This document shows, piece after piece, positions 53,196 through 62,231 of a stretch of 62,351 bases of DNA; within the stretch, counting starts at the first letter, position 1, and each line of letters begins with the position of its first letter. The notes below the pieces were generated by a model. It was given only the letters and a program-made list of their open reading frames with translations, had not been told where the DNA came from and did no database searches. The stretch lies in assembly GCA_949286165.1 (NCBI GenBank), contig CASDZK010000021.1:1-62351 (forward strand). Reading direction: 5' to 3'. The position numbers and the translations under genes were made by a program. The DNA comes from an uncultured Alistipes sp. (GTDB lineage: Bacteria > Bacteroidota > Bacteroidia > Bacteroidales > Rikenellaceae).

Positions 53196-53582
53196 TTAAC
53201 GTTTACTGAATTGGAATTTGGCGCGTGCTCCCGGCTGTCCCGGTTTCTTACGTTCCACTTCGCGGGGATCGCGCGTCATGAAGCCGTTCTTTTTCAGAAC
53301 CGCGCGCCATTCCGGATTGATCTTGCAAAGAGCGCGGGCGATGCCCAGACGAGCCGCTTCCGCCTGACCTTTGATTCCGCCGCCGTCGAGGTTGATGGTA
53401 ATGTCGAAGTTTCCGGTGTTTTCGGTTACCAGCAACGGCTGTTTCACTACGTACTGGAATATTTCCATCGGGAAATAAGCCTGCAGATCGCGCGTATTGA
53501 TGGTAATGTTGCCGCTTCCGCTTTTTACATACACGCGGGCAACGGCTGCTTTTCTACGTCCTACTGTGTTTACTACTTCCAT
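53196..53582 (-). CDS. rpsI: 30S ribosomal protein S9
   Basis: This is a 128-residue S9. VGRRKAAVARVYVKSGSG and GGGIKGQAEAARLGIARAL are family signatures. The C-terminus ends in the canonical FQFSKR, whose last basic residues reach the P-site tRNA. It lies five bases after rplM. Confidence 0.98.
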   Translation of the reverse strand: MEVVNTVGRRKAAVARVYVKSGSGNITINTRDLQAYFPMEIFQYVVKQPLLVTENTGNFDITINLDGGGIKGQAEAARLGIARALCKINPEWRAVLKKNGFMTRDPREVERKKPGQPGARAKFQFSKR

Positions 53583-53587
53583 AATAC

Positions 53588-54043
53588 TTACTTAATCTCG
53601 TTTAATTTGATTTCTTTGGGAGTCTGAGCCGCATGCGGATGCTCTTCTCCTGCATAGACTTTCAGGTTCTTCAACAGGGCCGACCCCAACCGGTTTTTGG
53701 GCAACATGCCTTTTACCGCTTTCTGGATGACGAACTCCGGTTTGCGGGACAAAAATTCTTTGGGCGTCGCGAAGCGTTGTCCTCCCGGATAACCCGTGTG
53801 ACGCACGTAAACCTTGTCCGTTAATTTGTTCCCCGTCAGTTTCACTTTTTCCGCGTTGATGACGATAACGTTATCGCCGCAATCCACGTGCGGAGTGAAA
53901 CCGGGTTTGTGTTTGCCTCTCAGAATCTTCGCGACCTGGGATGCAAGGCGACCAAGCACTGCGTTGTTTGCATCGATGATAACCCATTCTTTCTGAACGG
54001 TAGATGCATTCGCATGAATAGTCTTGAAACTTAATGAATCCAC
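53588..54043 (-). CDS. rplM: 50S ribosomal protein L13
   Basis: This is a 151-residue L13, first gene of the ribosomal unit. [34 protein letters not shown] and [13 protein letters not shown] are family signatures. The usual order rplM-rpsI-rpsB-tsf is kept, and a complete promoter lies upstream. Confidence 0.98.
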   Translation of the reverse strand: MDSLSFKTIHANASTVQKEWVIIDANNAVLGRLASQVAKILRGKHKPGFTPHVDCGDNVIVINAEKVKLTGNKLTDKVYVRHTGYPGGQRFATPKEFLSRKPEFVIQKAVKGMLPKNRLGSALLKNLKVYAGEEHPHAAQTPKEIKLNEIK

Positions 54044-54109
54044 TTTTCTACGTTTTTTTGGTTAATAAATAATGAATGGTTGATCCAACATTTCATAATA
54101 AACGGTGCG

Positions 54110-54141
54110 CAAAGATAGACATAATTTCCGGCATGACCAAA
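54110..54141 (-). promoter_or_regulatory. Promoter of rplM-rpsI-rpsB-tsf
   Basis: On the minus strand TTTG (54141-54138), then 20 bases, then TATCTTTG (54117-54110). Both elements and the spacing match the Bacteroidota -33/-7 consensus. The rplM ATG is 66 bases downstream. Confidence 0.75.
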
Positions 54142-54296
54142 TTTTTTGATACACAAGCGGAAAAGAGGCCGGAACTTTTGTCCGGCATGAAAAAAACGTC
54201 CTCCGGCCGGACGTTTTTCAGTACCGGCCGGAGGACGGGGAGAGCGAAATGTCGTCGCGTTCGGAGCGGGGGGCTCTCCGGGCGCGGCCATTAGGG

Positions 54297-55451
54297 TCAA
54301 AAAGCCGGATATCCGGGATTTTCCGCCGGGATGACGGCGATGCATTCCGTTTCTATCAACCAGCCGGGACGGCAGACGGGGGCGTGTACGACGACATGGG
54401 GCAGACCGGGGTGTTCGGTTTCGAGGTATTGCCGTACTACGGCATAGTCGGACGGGTCGCGCAAATATACGATGGCTTGCATGACGTCCTTTTCACAGGC
54501 TCCCGCTTCCGCCAGCAGAACGGAAATGTTCTCGAACATGCGTTCCGCCTGTTTGCGAATGTCGCCCGGATGGACGATTTCGCCCTGGTTGTCGATGCTG
54601 GCCGTCCCCGATATGAAAACGTGCCGGCGGTCGCCGTAGGTCACTGCGGTCCCGCGTTCGAACGTGACGCCGTATTCGTAGGTCGGATTCAGGTGGGTGG
54701 GAGCGTAAAGAAACTCGATTTGTTCCGGTCGCAGCCCTTTCACGGCATAGGCGTCCATCTGTACGAAAATGCCGGGATCCGCATGCCGGCCTTCGATGCC
54801 GGTGCTGGCTATGTAGTGGGTGTATTCGTTCAGACCGCAGGTTCGGAAAACTTCTCGCCGGGCTTTGACAACGCCTGCGTAATTGACATCGACGTTTTGT
54901 ACGAAGAACCACGTCCGTATGCAATTGTCCGCCAAACTGCACCGTTCCTCTTCCAGTTGCCGGAGGTAGTCGTTCAGCAACAGGTCCGTTTGCGCTGCGG
55001 AATCGGCGGCTTTGCGGCCGGCACTGCCCGTCCAGTATTGTACGTATCCGTTATGCGCGGCTTTCGACATGCCGTTCGCCGGCGTTTCCGTCCGGACATC
55101 CGTTTGGAACCATGCCCACAAGGCTGCTTTCGTTCCGTTCAGCGGCGCCTGTTCCACGACGGAAAGCGCGCAGGGCCGTTCCGTTTCCCAGCTGGTCGTT
55201 ACACAAGGAGCCTGATTGGCGGCGTCGCTCAGGAAATAACGCCGGAAGACGGCCGCCGCATTGCCGTGCAGTTCCTCTTTCTCTATTTTTTCGTAGGCGA
55301 GCCGAAGGTTCCGCAGTTGTTCCGGGAAAGGCAGAAACGGGTCCGTCCCCGACAGCAGCACATGGTATTCCGTCATGCCTGCGTCCGTTTTGAATTCGCT
55401 GATATAAGCTTCTATCGTGTCGTTTTTGTATTTCTTTTTCGTGAGTGTCAT
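54297..55451 (-). CDS. Rid (YjgF/RidA) family protein with a long N-terminal domain
   Basis: This is a 384-residue protein. Its C-terminal third (about 255-375) is a RidA-like domain with VFISGTASIDNQGEIVHPGDIRKQ, NISVLLAEAGACEKDVMQAIVYLRD and VCRPGWLIETECIAVI; the final arginine and glutamate positions resemble the imine-binding site. The N-terminal part is not recognised. Chorismatase-type (FkbO/Hyg5) proteins share this architecture. ATG at 55451 is chosen over 55499 because the upper part overlaps the cytochrome gene. It ends the imelysin-porin operon. Confidence 0.7.
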   Translation of the reverse strand: MTLTKKKYKNDTIEAYISEFKTDAGMTEYHVLLSGTDPFLPFPEQLRNLRLAYEKIEKEELHGNAAAVFRRYFLSDAANQAPCVTTSWETERPCALSVVEQAPLNGTKAALWAWFQTDVRTETPANGMSKAAHNGYVQYWTGSAGRKAADSAAQTDLLLNDYLRQLEEERCSLADNCIRTWFFVQNVDVNYAGVVKARREVFRTCGLNEYTHYIASTGIEGRHADPGIFVQMDAYAVKGLRPEQIEFLYAPTHLNPTYEYGVTFERGTAVTYGDRRHVFISGTASIDNQGEIVHPGDIRKQAERMFENISVLLAEAGACEKDVMQAIVYLRDPSDYAVVRQYLETEHPGLPHVVVHAPVCRPGWLIETECIAVIPAENPGYPAF

Positions 55452-55476
55452 GGAATAAGTCGTTATGTTATGAGGG

Positions 55477-56190
55477 TTATTCTTCTGCTCCGTTGTCAAT
55501 CCATGTTTCGATCAGGGTAATCAGTTCGTCTTCCGGTAGGACATCCGTGTGGTTGTAACGAATCAGGTCCTCTTTCAGCACCGTTACCAGAAAGCTCCGG
55601 GAGGCTCTTCCCGGTTCCACGAACAGTTCTCCTGCATCAGAAAGTTCGGCTTCCACATTGACCAGATGGCCGTAACTTTGTCCGGCGGTCAGGTCCAGGT
55701 CGCCTGCGGCATGGTCTCCGGCTCCGTGGCAGGTCACGCAATAATTGTCGAACACCTGTTGCTGGATGCGCGTAAAGGAAGCCAAATCGATTCTATCGAT
55801 CGAAAGTTCGATTTGCGCGTCGCCCATGTTTTCCACCTTTTCGGTATAGAAATGGAACAGGGGTTGTCGGCCTTTGTTCGCGACGCTGACAGTAATTTGT
55901 CTTATTTCGTCGTTCAGCCCGTTCAGGGTTACGGATACGGGATCCGTTTCCCGTCCGGGTTTTGAAATGATTTTGGAAATGACGGGCATGCTCTCGTCTT
56001 CCCCGAAAGCTCCCATGATCAACATATATTCGGTCGGCCATGCTTCCTGTCCCGTGAAGACCACGTTCATCGTCGCCTTTCCGCCGGTCGCTTCGCCGGG
56101 GTCTTCCGGATATATTTTCCCGTCGTCGCATGCCTGCATCGACCCTGCGGCCAACAGGCACAGAAGCGGCAGTCGTATCAACTGTTTCAT
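55477..56190 (-). CDS. Lipoprotein with a single c-type heme motif
   Basis: This is a 237-residue lipoprotein with LAAGSMQAC (Cys21). The N-terminal part is beta-rich. The C-terminal part has one CVTCH heme-binding motif at 151-155 followed by GAGDHAAGDLDLTAG, similar to cytochrome domains of periplasmic oxidoreductase systems. It is 18 bases after the porin gene and probably shuttles electrons for the di-heme oxidoreductase; that role is inferred from location. Confidence 0.75.
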   Translation of the reverse strand: MKQLIRLPLLCLLAAGSMQACDDGKIYPEDPGEATGGKATMNVVFTGQEAWPTEYMLIMGAFGEDESMPVISKIISKPGRETDPVSVTLNGLNDEIRQITVSVANKGRQPLFHFYTEKVENMGDAQIELSIDRIDLASFTRIQQQVFDNYCVTCHGAGDHAAGDLDLTAGQSYGHLVNVEAELSDAGELFVEPGRASRSFLVTVLKEDLIRYNHTDVLPEDELITLIETWIDNGAEE

Positions 56191-56208
56191 ATTTCGATAG
56201 GCTGAGGT

Positions 56209-57453
56209 TTAGAACGTATATTGCAACATGACGGTTCCTGTGTGCTTGGGGAGTCCTACGCCGTCGTCGTCGCGGTCGATTTGCGTGGCATGCCCTGTCC
56301 TGCCCATGTATTGGTACATAAGCTGGAGTTTCAGGTTGGAATTGACGAAATAATAGTTCAATCCGACGGCCGGCATGTTCAGCAAACCGCCCATGTCCGC
56401 CCCGTTCCGGTCGAACAGGTCGTACCGCAAGGCCCCTTGCAGTTTTTTCGTGAAGAAATAGCCCGCTTGCGCGTAAGCTCCCCAGAAGTTGTAGGCTTGC
56501 GATATCATCTGCCGTTTCGTGAATTTCATGTTCATAAAGTAACCTTCGGCGGCCAGATACCATCGGTTTTTTATCCATACGAACTCTACGCCTATGCGCA
56601 GGTCGTTGCTGCTTTCGTTTTCTGCTTCCACGTTGTAGGCTCCCGACAGGGCGATGCTGATTTTATCGTCGTTCAGGTTTCCCGGGTTTCCCTGCGTCGA
56701 GGGGATGGGACCTTTGGGCATGTACGCGATTCTCGCGCTGTACAACAGCGACGGAAGCCACGGATAGTCGTCGCTCATGGTTTTGGAGGCCGTATTGATA
56801 TTGATTCCGGTGCCGTTGAAAATGCCGACTTGATAATTCCACCGGTCGTTGATGAGTCCGTGAATTTGTACCCCCAAATCGAAACCCGTAGCGAATGTCG
56901 GATTAACAGCGTTTAACGAGTAGGGAAGCGTTACGGCGGTGTTCAGCGAGGTAGGAAGCACGGGGAACAAGGTTTCGCCGAGCGTGGTCAGGTAACCGTG
57001 GCTGAACGGGGTTTTGAATTTTCCGACGCGGATGCGAAACGCTTCTTTGATAGCAACGTCGAACCATGCCTGCTGCAAGAGGGCTCCGCCGCTTTGCGCT
57101 GCGTTCAGCGACAGGTTGAACGTGACTTTGTTGAAGGCCTTTCCCGTGAAACCCAATATGGCGTTGGGAATGGCGAATCCGGAATTGGCGATATTGTCGG
57201 CGTAGGGGGTTTCGAGGCCGGGTCCGTCATAATAGTTGAGCGTTCCGGAAGCCTGAACCAGTGCATAAGGCTTGAAGAGGAAGTCCCCGGCTTTCGTGCT
57301 GAATGAAAATCCCTTTTTCCCGGCCAAGGAAACGACATCGTTTTCGACGTATTTGTCATAGTCGTCGTCGGTTTCTTGGTTTTGCGATCGTGTCGTGCCG
57401 GCATACAGAGTAATCAAAGTCGTTATGAATGCGTACTTTAAGAAAGTTTTCAT
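56209..57453 (-). CDS. OprO/OprP-like outer-membrane porin
   Basis: This is a 414-residue exported beta-barrel protein with a signal peptide (cleavage near TTRSQ) and a terminal phenylalanine strand (HTGTVMLQYTF). The pattern of alternating strands, with RIRVGKFKTPFSHGYLTTLGETLFPVLPTSL, matches phosphate-selective porin O/P family proteins. The substrate is unknown. It sits between the di-heme oxidoreductase and the cytochrome lipoprotein, so it probably serves the same uptake system. Confidence 0.85.
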   Translation of the reverse strand: MKTFLKYAFITTLITLYAGTTRSQNQETDDDYDKYVENDVVSLAGKKGFSFSTKAGDFLFKPYALVQASGTLNYYDGPGLETPYADNIANSGFAIPNAILGFTGKAFNKVTFNLSLNAAQSGGALLQQAWFDVAIKEAFRIRVGKFKTPFSHGYLTTLGETLFPVLPTSLNTAVTLPYSLNAVNPTFATGFDLGVQIHGLINDRWNYQVGIFNGTGININTASKTMSDDYPWLPSLLYSARIAYMPKGPIPSTQGNPGNLNDDKISIALSGAYNVEAENESSNDLRIGVEFVWIKNRWYLAAEGYFMNMKFTKRQMISQAYNFWGAYAQAGYFFTKKLQGALRYDLFDRNGADMGGLLNMPAVGLNYYFVNSNLKLQLMYQYMGRTGHATQIDRDDDGVGLPKHTGTVMLQYTF

Positions 57454-57471
57454 CTTGTTTGGTCTATGTGT

Positions 57472-58929
57472 TTACAGTGAATTTATGAATGTGAGCAGCG
57501 CTTCGCGTTCTTCTTTGCTCATACGGGAAAATAAGATGCGGGAGGCGGCGCCTTCTCCGTCGTGCCACATGATGGCTTCTGTCAGGTTTCTGGCCCGTCC
57601 GTCGTGCAGATAATAGGTGTGTCCGTTGACGGTAGGTTGCAGTCCGATGCCCCATAAGGGCGTGGTGCGCCATTCGCAGCCCATGGCTAAGCCGCTGGGA
57701 TAGTTATCGTTCAATCCCGGCCCCATGTCGTGCAGCAGATAGTCGGAATAGGGATGGATGACCTGGCTGCCCAGCCACGGCAGTTGCGTTCCGTTGAGCA
57801 GAACGGTTCCGCGCGGACGAGTGTGAAGCGTCGGCGTATGGCATAAATGGCATTTCGCTTCATAGAATTTTTCTTCGCCCAGTTTTACCGTCTCGTCATC
57901 GACGTTTCTTCGGGCGGGGACTCCCAACGCTTGCAGGTACAGGTCCACGTTTTCCATGTCTTCGGTGGAAATATCGACCCCGTATTGGGAGAAACCCATC
58001 ATTTGGCTTTGTCCCTGACCGACCTCTTCCGGAAAGCGGTCGTTGGTAACCCCCATGTCGGAAGAGAATCCCAATTCGACGGTCAGGTCCGCATGCTGCG
58101 CTTTATTGCCCGATACGCCGATTTGATAGACCCCTCTTTCGGTAATCCAGTTCAGTCGGCCGCTGATGCCGTATTCCGGATAGTTGCTCCGGGCGGCGAG
58201 CTGTTGAAGCTCGTTCAGGTCCAGAGCCATCATCTGCCCCATCCCCACATGCCGCAGCGGTTGCCGGACGCTGATTCGCAGGTCGCTCGGCGCTATACTG
58301 TCCGCATACCATTCCGTGATTTCGTAATGGGGAGTCTGCAAACTGTATTTTTCTCCATCGGGAAAGGAAAATTCCTCTTCAGTAAACGTGACTTTCAGTT
58401 TTCCTTCCGGCTTGACCCCGTAAATGGCCTGGTCGTGCAGCACGCGGCCGTAGTCCGGATAATACCCTCCGTTTTTCCGGGTAATGTAAACCAGCATGGA
58501 AGAGAATCCGTAAGATCCCGAACCGCCGTCGGTATAGAGTGAGGGTTTGGTTCTTCCCGCGTTTTTATGACAGCTCCCGCAGGCGTATCCCGCATAAATG
58601 GGACCTAATCCGTTGCCTACGCCGTCTCCGGTCCCTCTGGAACGGTCGTATAGGTTGTCCCCTTGGTTGAATCGGGTATCGTATTCTCCAGTTATCCATG
58701 AAGCCGGTTGGTCGAACGCCTTGGGGGAGGAGGTAAATATGGTAGATAAACCGGCGGACAACTCTTCCTGTTTGGCAAGTGATCCGTTCGGTTTTCTGAT
58801 TTCAGTATCGTCCAGTCCTTCCTCGCAGGAGGTCATTCCATGGAGCAAAGCGAAGCAACAAAGTCCTTTACGGACTTTGTTGCCGATCGATTTCCAACGG
58901 ACATGTGAATATTGAAAATATATGCGCAT
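57472..58929 (-). CDS. Di-heme oxidoreductase (DHOR / thiol oxidoreductase) family lipoprotein
   Basis: This is a 485-residue protein with two c-type heme motifs, CGSCH (117-121) and CHLCH (360-364), and a lipobox-like LHGMTSC (Cys35). It belongs to the putative di-heme oxidoreductase family usually found next to imelysin genes in metal-acquisition loci. LRHVGMGQMMALDLNELQQLA and the C-terminal HDGRARNLTEAIMWHDGEG are recognisable. It probably oxidises a ligand or metal at the periplasm or outer membrane; the reaction is not established. Confidence 0.88.
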   Translation of the reverse strand: MRIYFQYSHVRWKSIGNKVRKGLCCFALLHGMTSCEEGLDDTEIRKPNGSLAKQEELSAGLSTIFTSSPKAFDQPASWITGEYDTRFNQGDNLYDRSRGTGDGVGNGLGPIYAGYACGSCHKNAGRTKPSLYTDGGSGSYGFSSMLVYITRKNGGYYPDYGRVLHDQAIYGVKPEGKLKVTFTEEEFSFPDGEKYSLQTPHYEITEWYADSIAPSDLRISVRQPLRHVGMGQMMALDLNELQQLAARSNYPEYGISGRLNWITERGVYQIGVSGNKAQHADLTVELGFSSDMGVTNDRFPEEVGQGQSQMMGFSQYGVDISTEDMENVDLYLQALGVPARRNVDDETVKLGEEKFYEAKCHLCHTPTLHTRPRGTVLLNGTQLPWLGSQVIHPYSDYLLHDMGPGLNDNYPSGLAMGCEWRTTPLWGIGLQPTVNGHTYYLHDGRARNLTEAIMWHDGEGAASRILFSRMSKEEREALLTFINSL

Positions 58930-58967
58930 GTTGTTGATTTGTTGGTTGATATTAAGAGAGGAACGAT

Positions 58968-60092
58968 TTAGATTCCCAATGTGGATTTTACTTCGTCAAA
59001 AATGTTGGACAGTTTCGTGCAGGCATCCATTGCCGCTTCGATTTCGGTTGTAGCGTTCAGATTGCTGCGGAACGGAGCGGGAATGTCTCGGATGGCTTCG
59101 CGAGTAGCGGCGATTTGGTCGCGTACACGTTGGTCCAGTGCGGCATCTACGGATCTGACCATAGCGGACATGCTGGTCGCTTCGTCTCGATCTCCCTGTC
59201 GGCCTCCCATGTAGGAGTTTTCGATGCTGATGATGTTGTCCTCGTAGTCTGTCAGAGAGTTCCAACTATACCATGATTCCACTTCGAGAACCGCTTGTTC
59301 GTGATCTCCGGATTTCCAATATTCGTAGGGATTGGCGATTTTTTGTCCACCCACTTCGTCTGCGATGTTTTGGATTCCGCCGGTAATGATGAATTCGCTG
59401 ATTGCCTGTGCCGCACTGGAAATGCGCGAACCGTTGTGCGCTTTCATTTCTTCGCCGAATGAAGTGTTCACTTCCGCTGTGCCTAACCCGTTTACCCAGG
59501 CTTTGTGCAGGCGTTGTGTATCTTCTAACAGACGGGCGGATACTCGTTGCATGTATCCTTTCTCATTTTCCGTGATATCCGCGACATTTTTGGCTTGTCC
59601 GTCGTTGAATAACAGATATTCCAGCGTATGATAACCGCGGACGCCCTGGGCCGCTTCGGTATCGTCGTCAAAACTGCTGAAATCCTGTGACGCGAGTATC
59701 TGGTCAATATCGTCCTTTTGTAACGGCCAGCTGTCCAAACTCGGGTCGAGACTTTCGTAATCGGCAGGACCGTACAGGAACGCTTCGCTTTCTTCCCACG
59801 GTTTTCTGGCTTCGCGCCATGCATCACAAGCTTTTTGCAGATTGTCTTGAGTAGGAGAGGCTATGAATTGCTTGACCGCGTTGTCCATGGCTGTCACTTT
59901 CGTTTCCATGAGGGCGTAGGTAGGAATTACAGTTTTATCGACATAGGTAGCGATGACTTGATCCATGACTTCTTCCGAAACTTTGACTCCGCCGTCGCCG
60001 CCTTCTCCTCCGGTGTCGTCTTCGCTGCAAGCGGTTAAACTCATGACTCCCAGAGCCAGAAAGAATGCGGAAAGTAAATTTTTTGTTCTCAT
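58968..60092 (-). CDS. Imelysin (M75) family lipoprotein
   Basis: This is a 374-residue lipoprotein (MSLTAC, Cys22) with a low-complexity acidic/glycine linker and the imelysin helical domain (about 45-365). The GxHxxE motif reads GYHTLE at 153-158. Imelysin proteins such as IrpA and ICMP occur in iron-regulated loci; proteolysis is doubtful for the family. It is the first gene of the operon with the di-heme oxidoreductase, porin, cytochrome and Rid protein. Confidence 0.9.
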   Translation of the reverse strand: MRTKNLLSAFFLALGVMSLTACSEDDTGGEGGDGGVKVSEEVMDQVIATYVDKTVIPTYALMETKVTAMDNAVKQFIASPTQDNLQKACDAWREARKPWEESEAFLYGPADYESLDPSLDSWPLQKDDIDQILASQDFSSFDDDTEAAQGVRGYHTLEYLLFNDGQAKNVADITENEKGYMQRVSARLLEDTQRLHKAWVNGLGTAEVNTSFGEEMKAHNGSRISSAAQAISEFIITGGIQNIADEVGGQKIANPYEYWKSGDHEQAVLEVESWYSWNSLTDYEDNIISIENSYMGGRQGDRDEATSMSAMVRSVDAALDQRVRDQIAATREAIRDIPAPFRSNLNATTEIEAAMDACTKLSNIFDEVKSTLGI

Positions 60093-60139
60093 TGTTTGTT
60101 GAAATTTATTATTTGATTATGAATATTTTATTGTGTAAT

Positions 60140-60210
60140 TTCTTTCGGCCATTTCCCGTTTCGGCAATTGCGATGAAATTTCAATGCGCTCTCCGTTTGA
60201 CGAAACGGTT
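60140..60210. repeat. Dispersed intergenic repeat, copy B1
   Basis: This is the most divergent copy: TTTCTTTC, CCATTTC, then TGAAATTTCA (60174-60183) as a perfect palindrome and GACGAAACGG near the end. It lies directly beside copy B2, forming a tandem pair. Confidence 0.6.
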
Positions 60211-60214
60211 GAAT

Positions 60215-60280
60215 TATTTTCGACTATTTCTCGCCTCGGCAATTGAAATAAATTTCATTGCACTCGGCTTATCGAAGCGG
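60215..60280. repeat. Dispersed intergenic repeat, copy B2
   Basis: This copy reads ATTTCTCGCCTCGGCAATT, then GAAAT-AA-ATTTC (60245-60256), then CATTGCACTCGGCTTATCGA. It shares long identical stretches with copy C. It ends just before the porin stop codon. Confidence 0.75.
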
Positions 60281-60282
60281 TC

Positions 60283-61575
60283 CTATTTGGTAATGAACCA
60301 TCCGATATAGGCGAGCCCGATCGATACCATGTTTTCGCTGTTGTAATTGCCTCCTCCGATCCGGCGGTTGGAATAGTCCGCTTTTACCACCAGATTGGGT
60401 AGCGGGTAGTAGTTGATCCCGGCGGTCCACATGGATACTTTCATGCGTTTGTCCGCCAGCACGTCTCCCTGGGTTTTTTCCATCGGGTTGTAATATTCGT
60501 AGCGCAGGAACGGATAAACGCGGGCTTTGCCTCCGAAAAACGAAGCGATGTTGTATCCGGCTTCCGCCGCATAGCTGACGGCGTTTTTGGCTACGTCGGT
60601 ATGAGGATAACCCGAAGAACCCGTATTGCTTCTGTTGATACTGGAGAGTGCCCGGCTTTCTCCCAGGTTGCCGTAAACGAAATTGGCTCTGGCTGTCAGG
60701 TTCTTGCTTCGGTATTGGGCGTCGGCGGTCAGGATGGTCACGTCGAAGTCATGTCCGGACGTACGGGTGGTTTTTGACGCGTTTTTAGCGGTTCGGTTGA
60801 AATAGCCGGAAACACCGATCCGCAAGGCTTCAGTGGGATGGTAGTTGATGCGTCCGGCCACCGCGGGACTGTTGAAGTTGTCGATTTCGTAAGGCCCTTG
60901 CTTGCCGCTAGCCACCCATTCCGTGTTGCGGAAACCGAGAGGGTCTAACCCTGCGATAACCATGGCCTGGTATTCGAACCGTCCGAATTGTCCGAAGAAG
61001 GAAATCCCGTTTTCATGCCAGGTGGAAGGAAGAATCGTCGTTTCCCCCTCCGGTCTGTAAACGCCGAAGAAATTAATGGGTTCGTGGTAGGCGTTGGTTA
61101 ATCCCACCGGCACGATGATATGGCCTGCACGGATGTTGAAGGCTTTGTGGATCAGTTTGGTAATATGGAATTGTTCGAGGGCCACTTCTCCTCCTTTTTC
61201 TATTTCGGTTTCATATTCTCCCCCTTCCGTGTACCATTCCACTTCCCGGGCACTGCCCGTGCCTCCGTATTCGAATTCTATTTCGGCTCCGAGTATCCAG
61301 GTCGGGGATATTTTATAGTCGAACGCCACGACGAACCGGGGAATGGAGATGGTCCCCCTGTTTTGTTTGGCCGAACCGTAAGGAGTCAAACGGTTGGGAC
61401 CGTAATCCAGGTAACTGGCGGCCATTTCTCCGTAGCCTCCGAATCTGAATTTCTGGTAGCCGCTGGCATAAATTTTGGCGGACTCTTTTGCTGCATCGGT
61501 CATCACTTTCTGGGCGGCGACGGGTAAAGAGGACGCCAGCAAAGCAGTCATGAGTAAATGGGTAGTTTTTTTCAT
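60283..61575 (-). CDS. Second OprO/OprP-like outer-membrane porin
   Basis: This is a 430-residue exported barrel protein with a signal peptide cut near LPVAAQ. FRFGGYGEMAASYLDYG opens the barrel, INFFGVYRPEGETTILPSTWHENGIS is a family-like segment, and the terminal strand MVSIGLAYIGWF closes it. It has its own promoter and is separated from the imelysin operon by the B1/B2 repeat pair. Phosphate or another anion is the usual family substrate; here it is unknown. Confidence 0.87.
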   Translation of the reverse strand: MKKTTHLLMTALLASSLPVAAQKVMTDAAKESAKIYASGYQKFRFGGYGEMAASYLDYGPNRLTPYGSAKQNRGTISIPRFVVAFDYKISPTWILGAEIEFEYGGTGSAREVEWYTEGGEYETEIEKGGEVALEQFHITKLIHKAFNIRAGHIIVPVGLTNAYHEPINFFGVYRPEGETTILPSTWHENGISFFGQFGRFEYQAMVIAGLDPLGFRNTEWVASGKQGPYEIDNFNSPAVAGRINYHPTEALRIGVSGYFNRTAKNASKTTRTSGHDFDVTILTADAQYRSKNLTARANFVYGNLGESRALSSINRSNTGSSGYPHTDVAKNAVSYAAEAGYNIASFFGGKARVYPFLRYEYYNPMEKTQGDVLADKRMKVSMWTAGINYYPLPNLVVKADYSNRRIGGGNYNSENMVSIGLAYIGWFITK

Positions 61576-61594
61576 CTTGTTTTAAATTTTGAGG

Positions 61595-61625
61595 CAAAAG
61601 TATGGAGAATGGGATAGGAGGACAA
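61595..61625 (-). promoter_or_regulatory. Promoter of the second porin gene
   Basis: On the minus strand TTG (61625-61623), a 20-base spacer and TACTTTTG (61602-61595), all matching the Bacteroidota consensus. The porin ATG is 19 bases downstream. Confidence 0.7.
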
Positions 61626-61900
61626 TCGCAAGGAATAGGTATAAAACATGGGTTTTTGTTGATATGTAGGTATTTTTTTCAGAAAGATTCTGAAAATGAA
61701 AATTTATAAAGCAAATTTTGTCGGGGTAAATGGTTTTATTTTTTCCTGCTAATAGTTTTCTTTGGGTTTGTATTATTAAGTCTGTTTCCTTTGGATGTGC
61801 GAGATAGACAATGGGAGGCGGGACGAGATGTTTTCGGCAGGCGGTTTGTCCCGAAAAGGAACGGGCCGGTGCGGACGGCTGACTGCCGGGGAACGGTTGA

Positions 61901-61970
61901 ATTTCTTTTGACCATTTCTCGCCTCGATTATCGAAACGAGTTTCATTGCACTCGGTTTATCGAAACGGTT
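61901..61970. repeat. Dispersed intergenic repeat, copy C
   Basis: This copy reads ATTTCTTTTGACCATTTCTC, then GAAAC-GA-GTTTC (61933-61944), then ATTGCACTCGGTTTATCGAA. The central inverted repeat differs from copies A and B2 at both arms in a pairing-preserving way. Confidence 0.75.
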
Positions 61971-62139
61971 CTTTTTTCCGAAAACTTTTCCCGAAGCGGC
62001 AATATATGAAAAAGAGGGTGCCCCAAAAGTCAAAGACAGACTTAAGGGTTACCTTTCTTTTTTTATAATGCCAGGAAAGTCCCGGCGAGTCCGGGTAATG
62101 GATTTTTTTTTGGGGGGGTGGAGGACAATACAGATAATT

Positions 62140-62182
62140 AACGGTTATCCTGCTGAAAATAAGCGGGATAACCGTTGTTTTT
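62140..62182 (+). terminator. Terminator-like hairpin in the IS leader
   Basis: AACGGTTATCC (62140-62150) pairs with GGATAACCGTT (62166-62176), with an inner GCT/AGC extension, and GTTTTTA follows. It would stop read-in transcription from outside the element. The right arm also carries the TTG of the transposase promoter (TTG 62175-62177, 20 bases, TATATTTA 62198-62205). Confidence 0.6.
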
Positions 62183-62231
62183 ATGGTAAAAGATAGTTAT
62201 ATTTATAGTGCAAAAAAAACAGTCATTTACC

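Larger units (their letters stand above)
61576..62013. other. Intergenic region before the insertion sequence
   Basis: No gene is supported. It carries the porin promoter at its left end and repeat copy C at 61901-61970. Confidence 0.5.

Noticed and set aside
54249..55520. 423-residue open frame antisense to the Rid-family gene
   Set aside because: Low-complexity composition and no motif; the minus-strand frame has the recognisable Rid domain.
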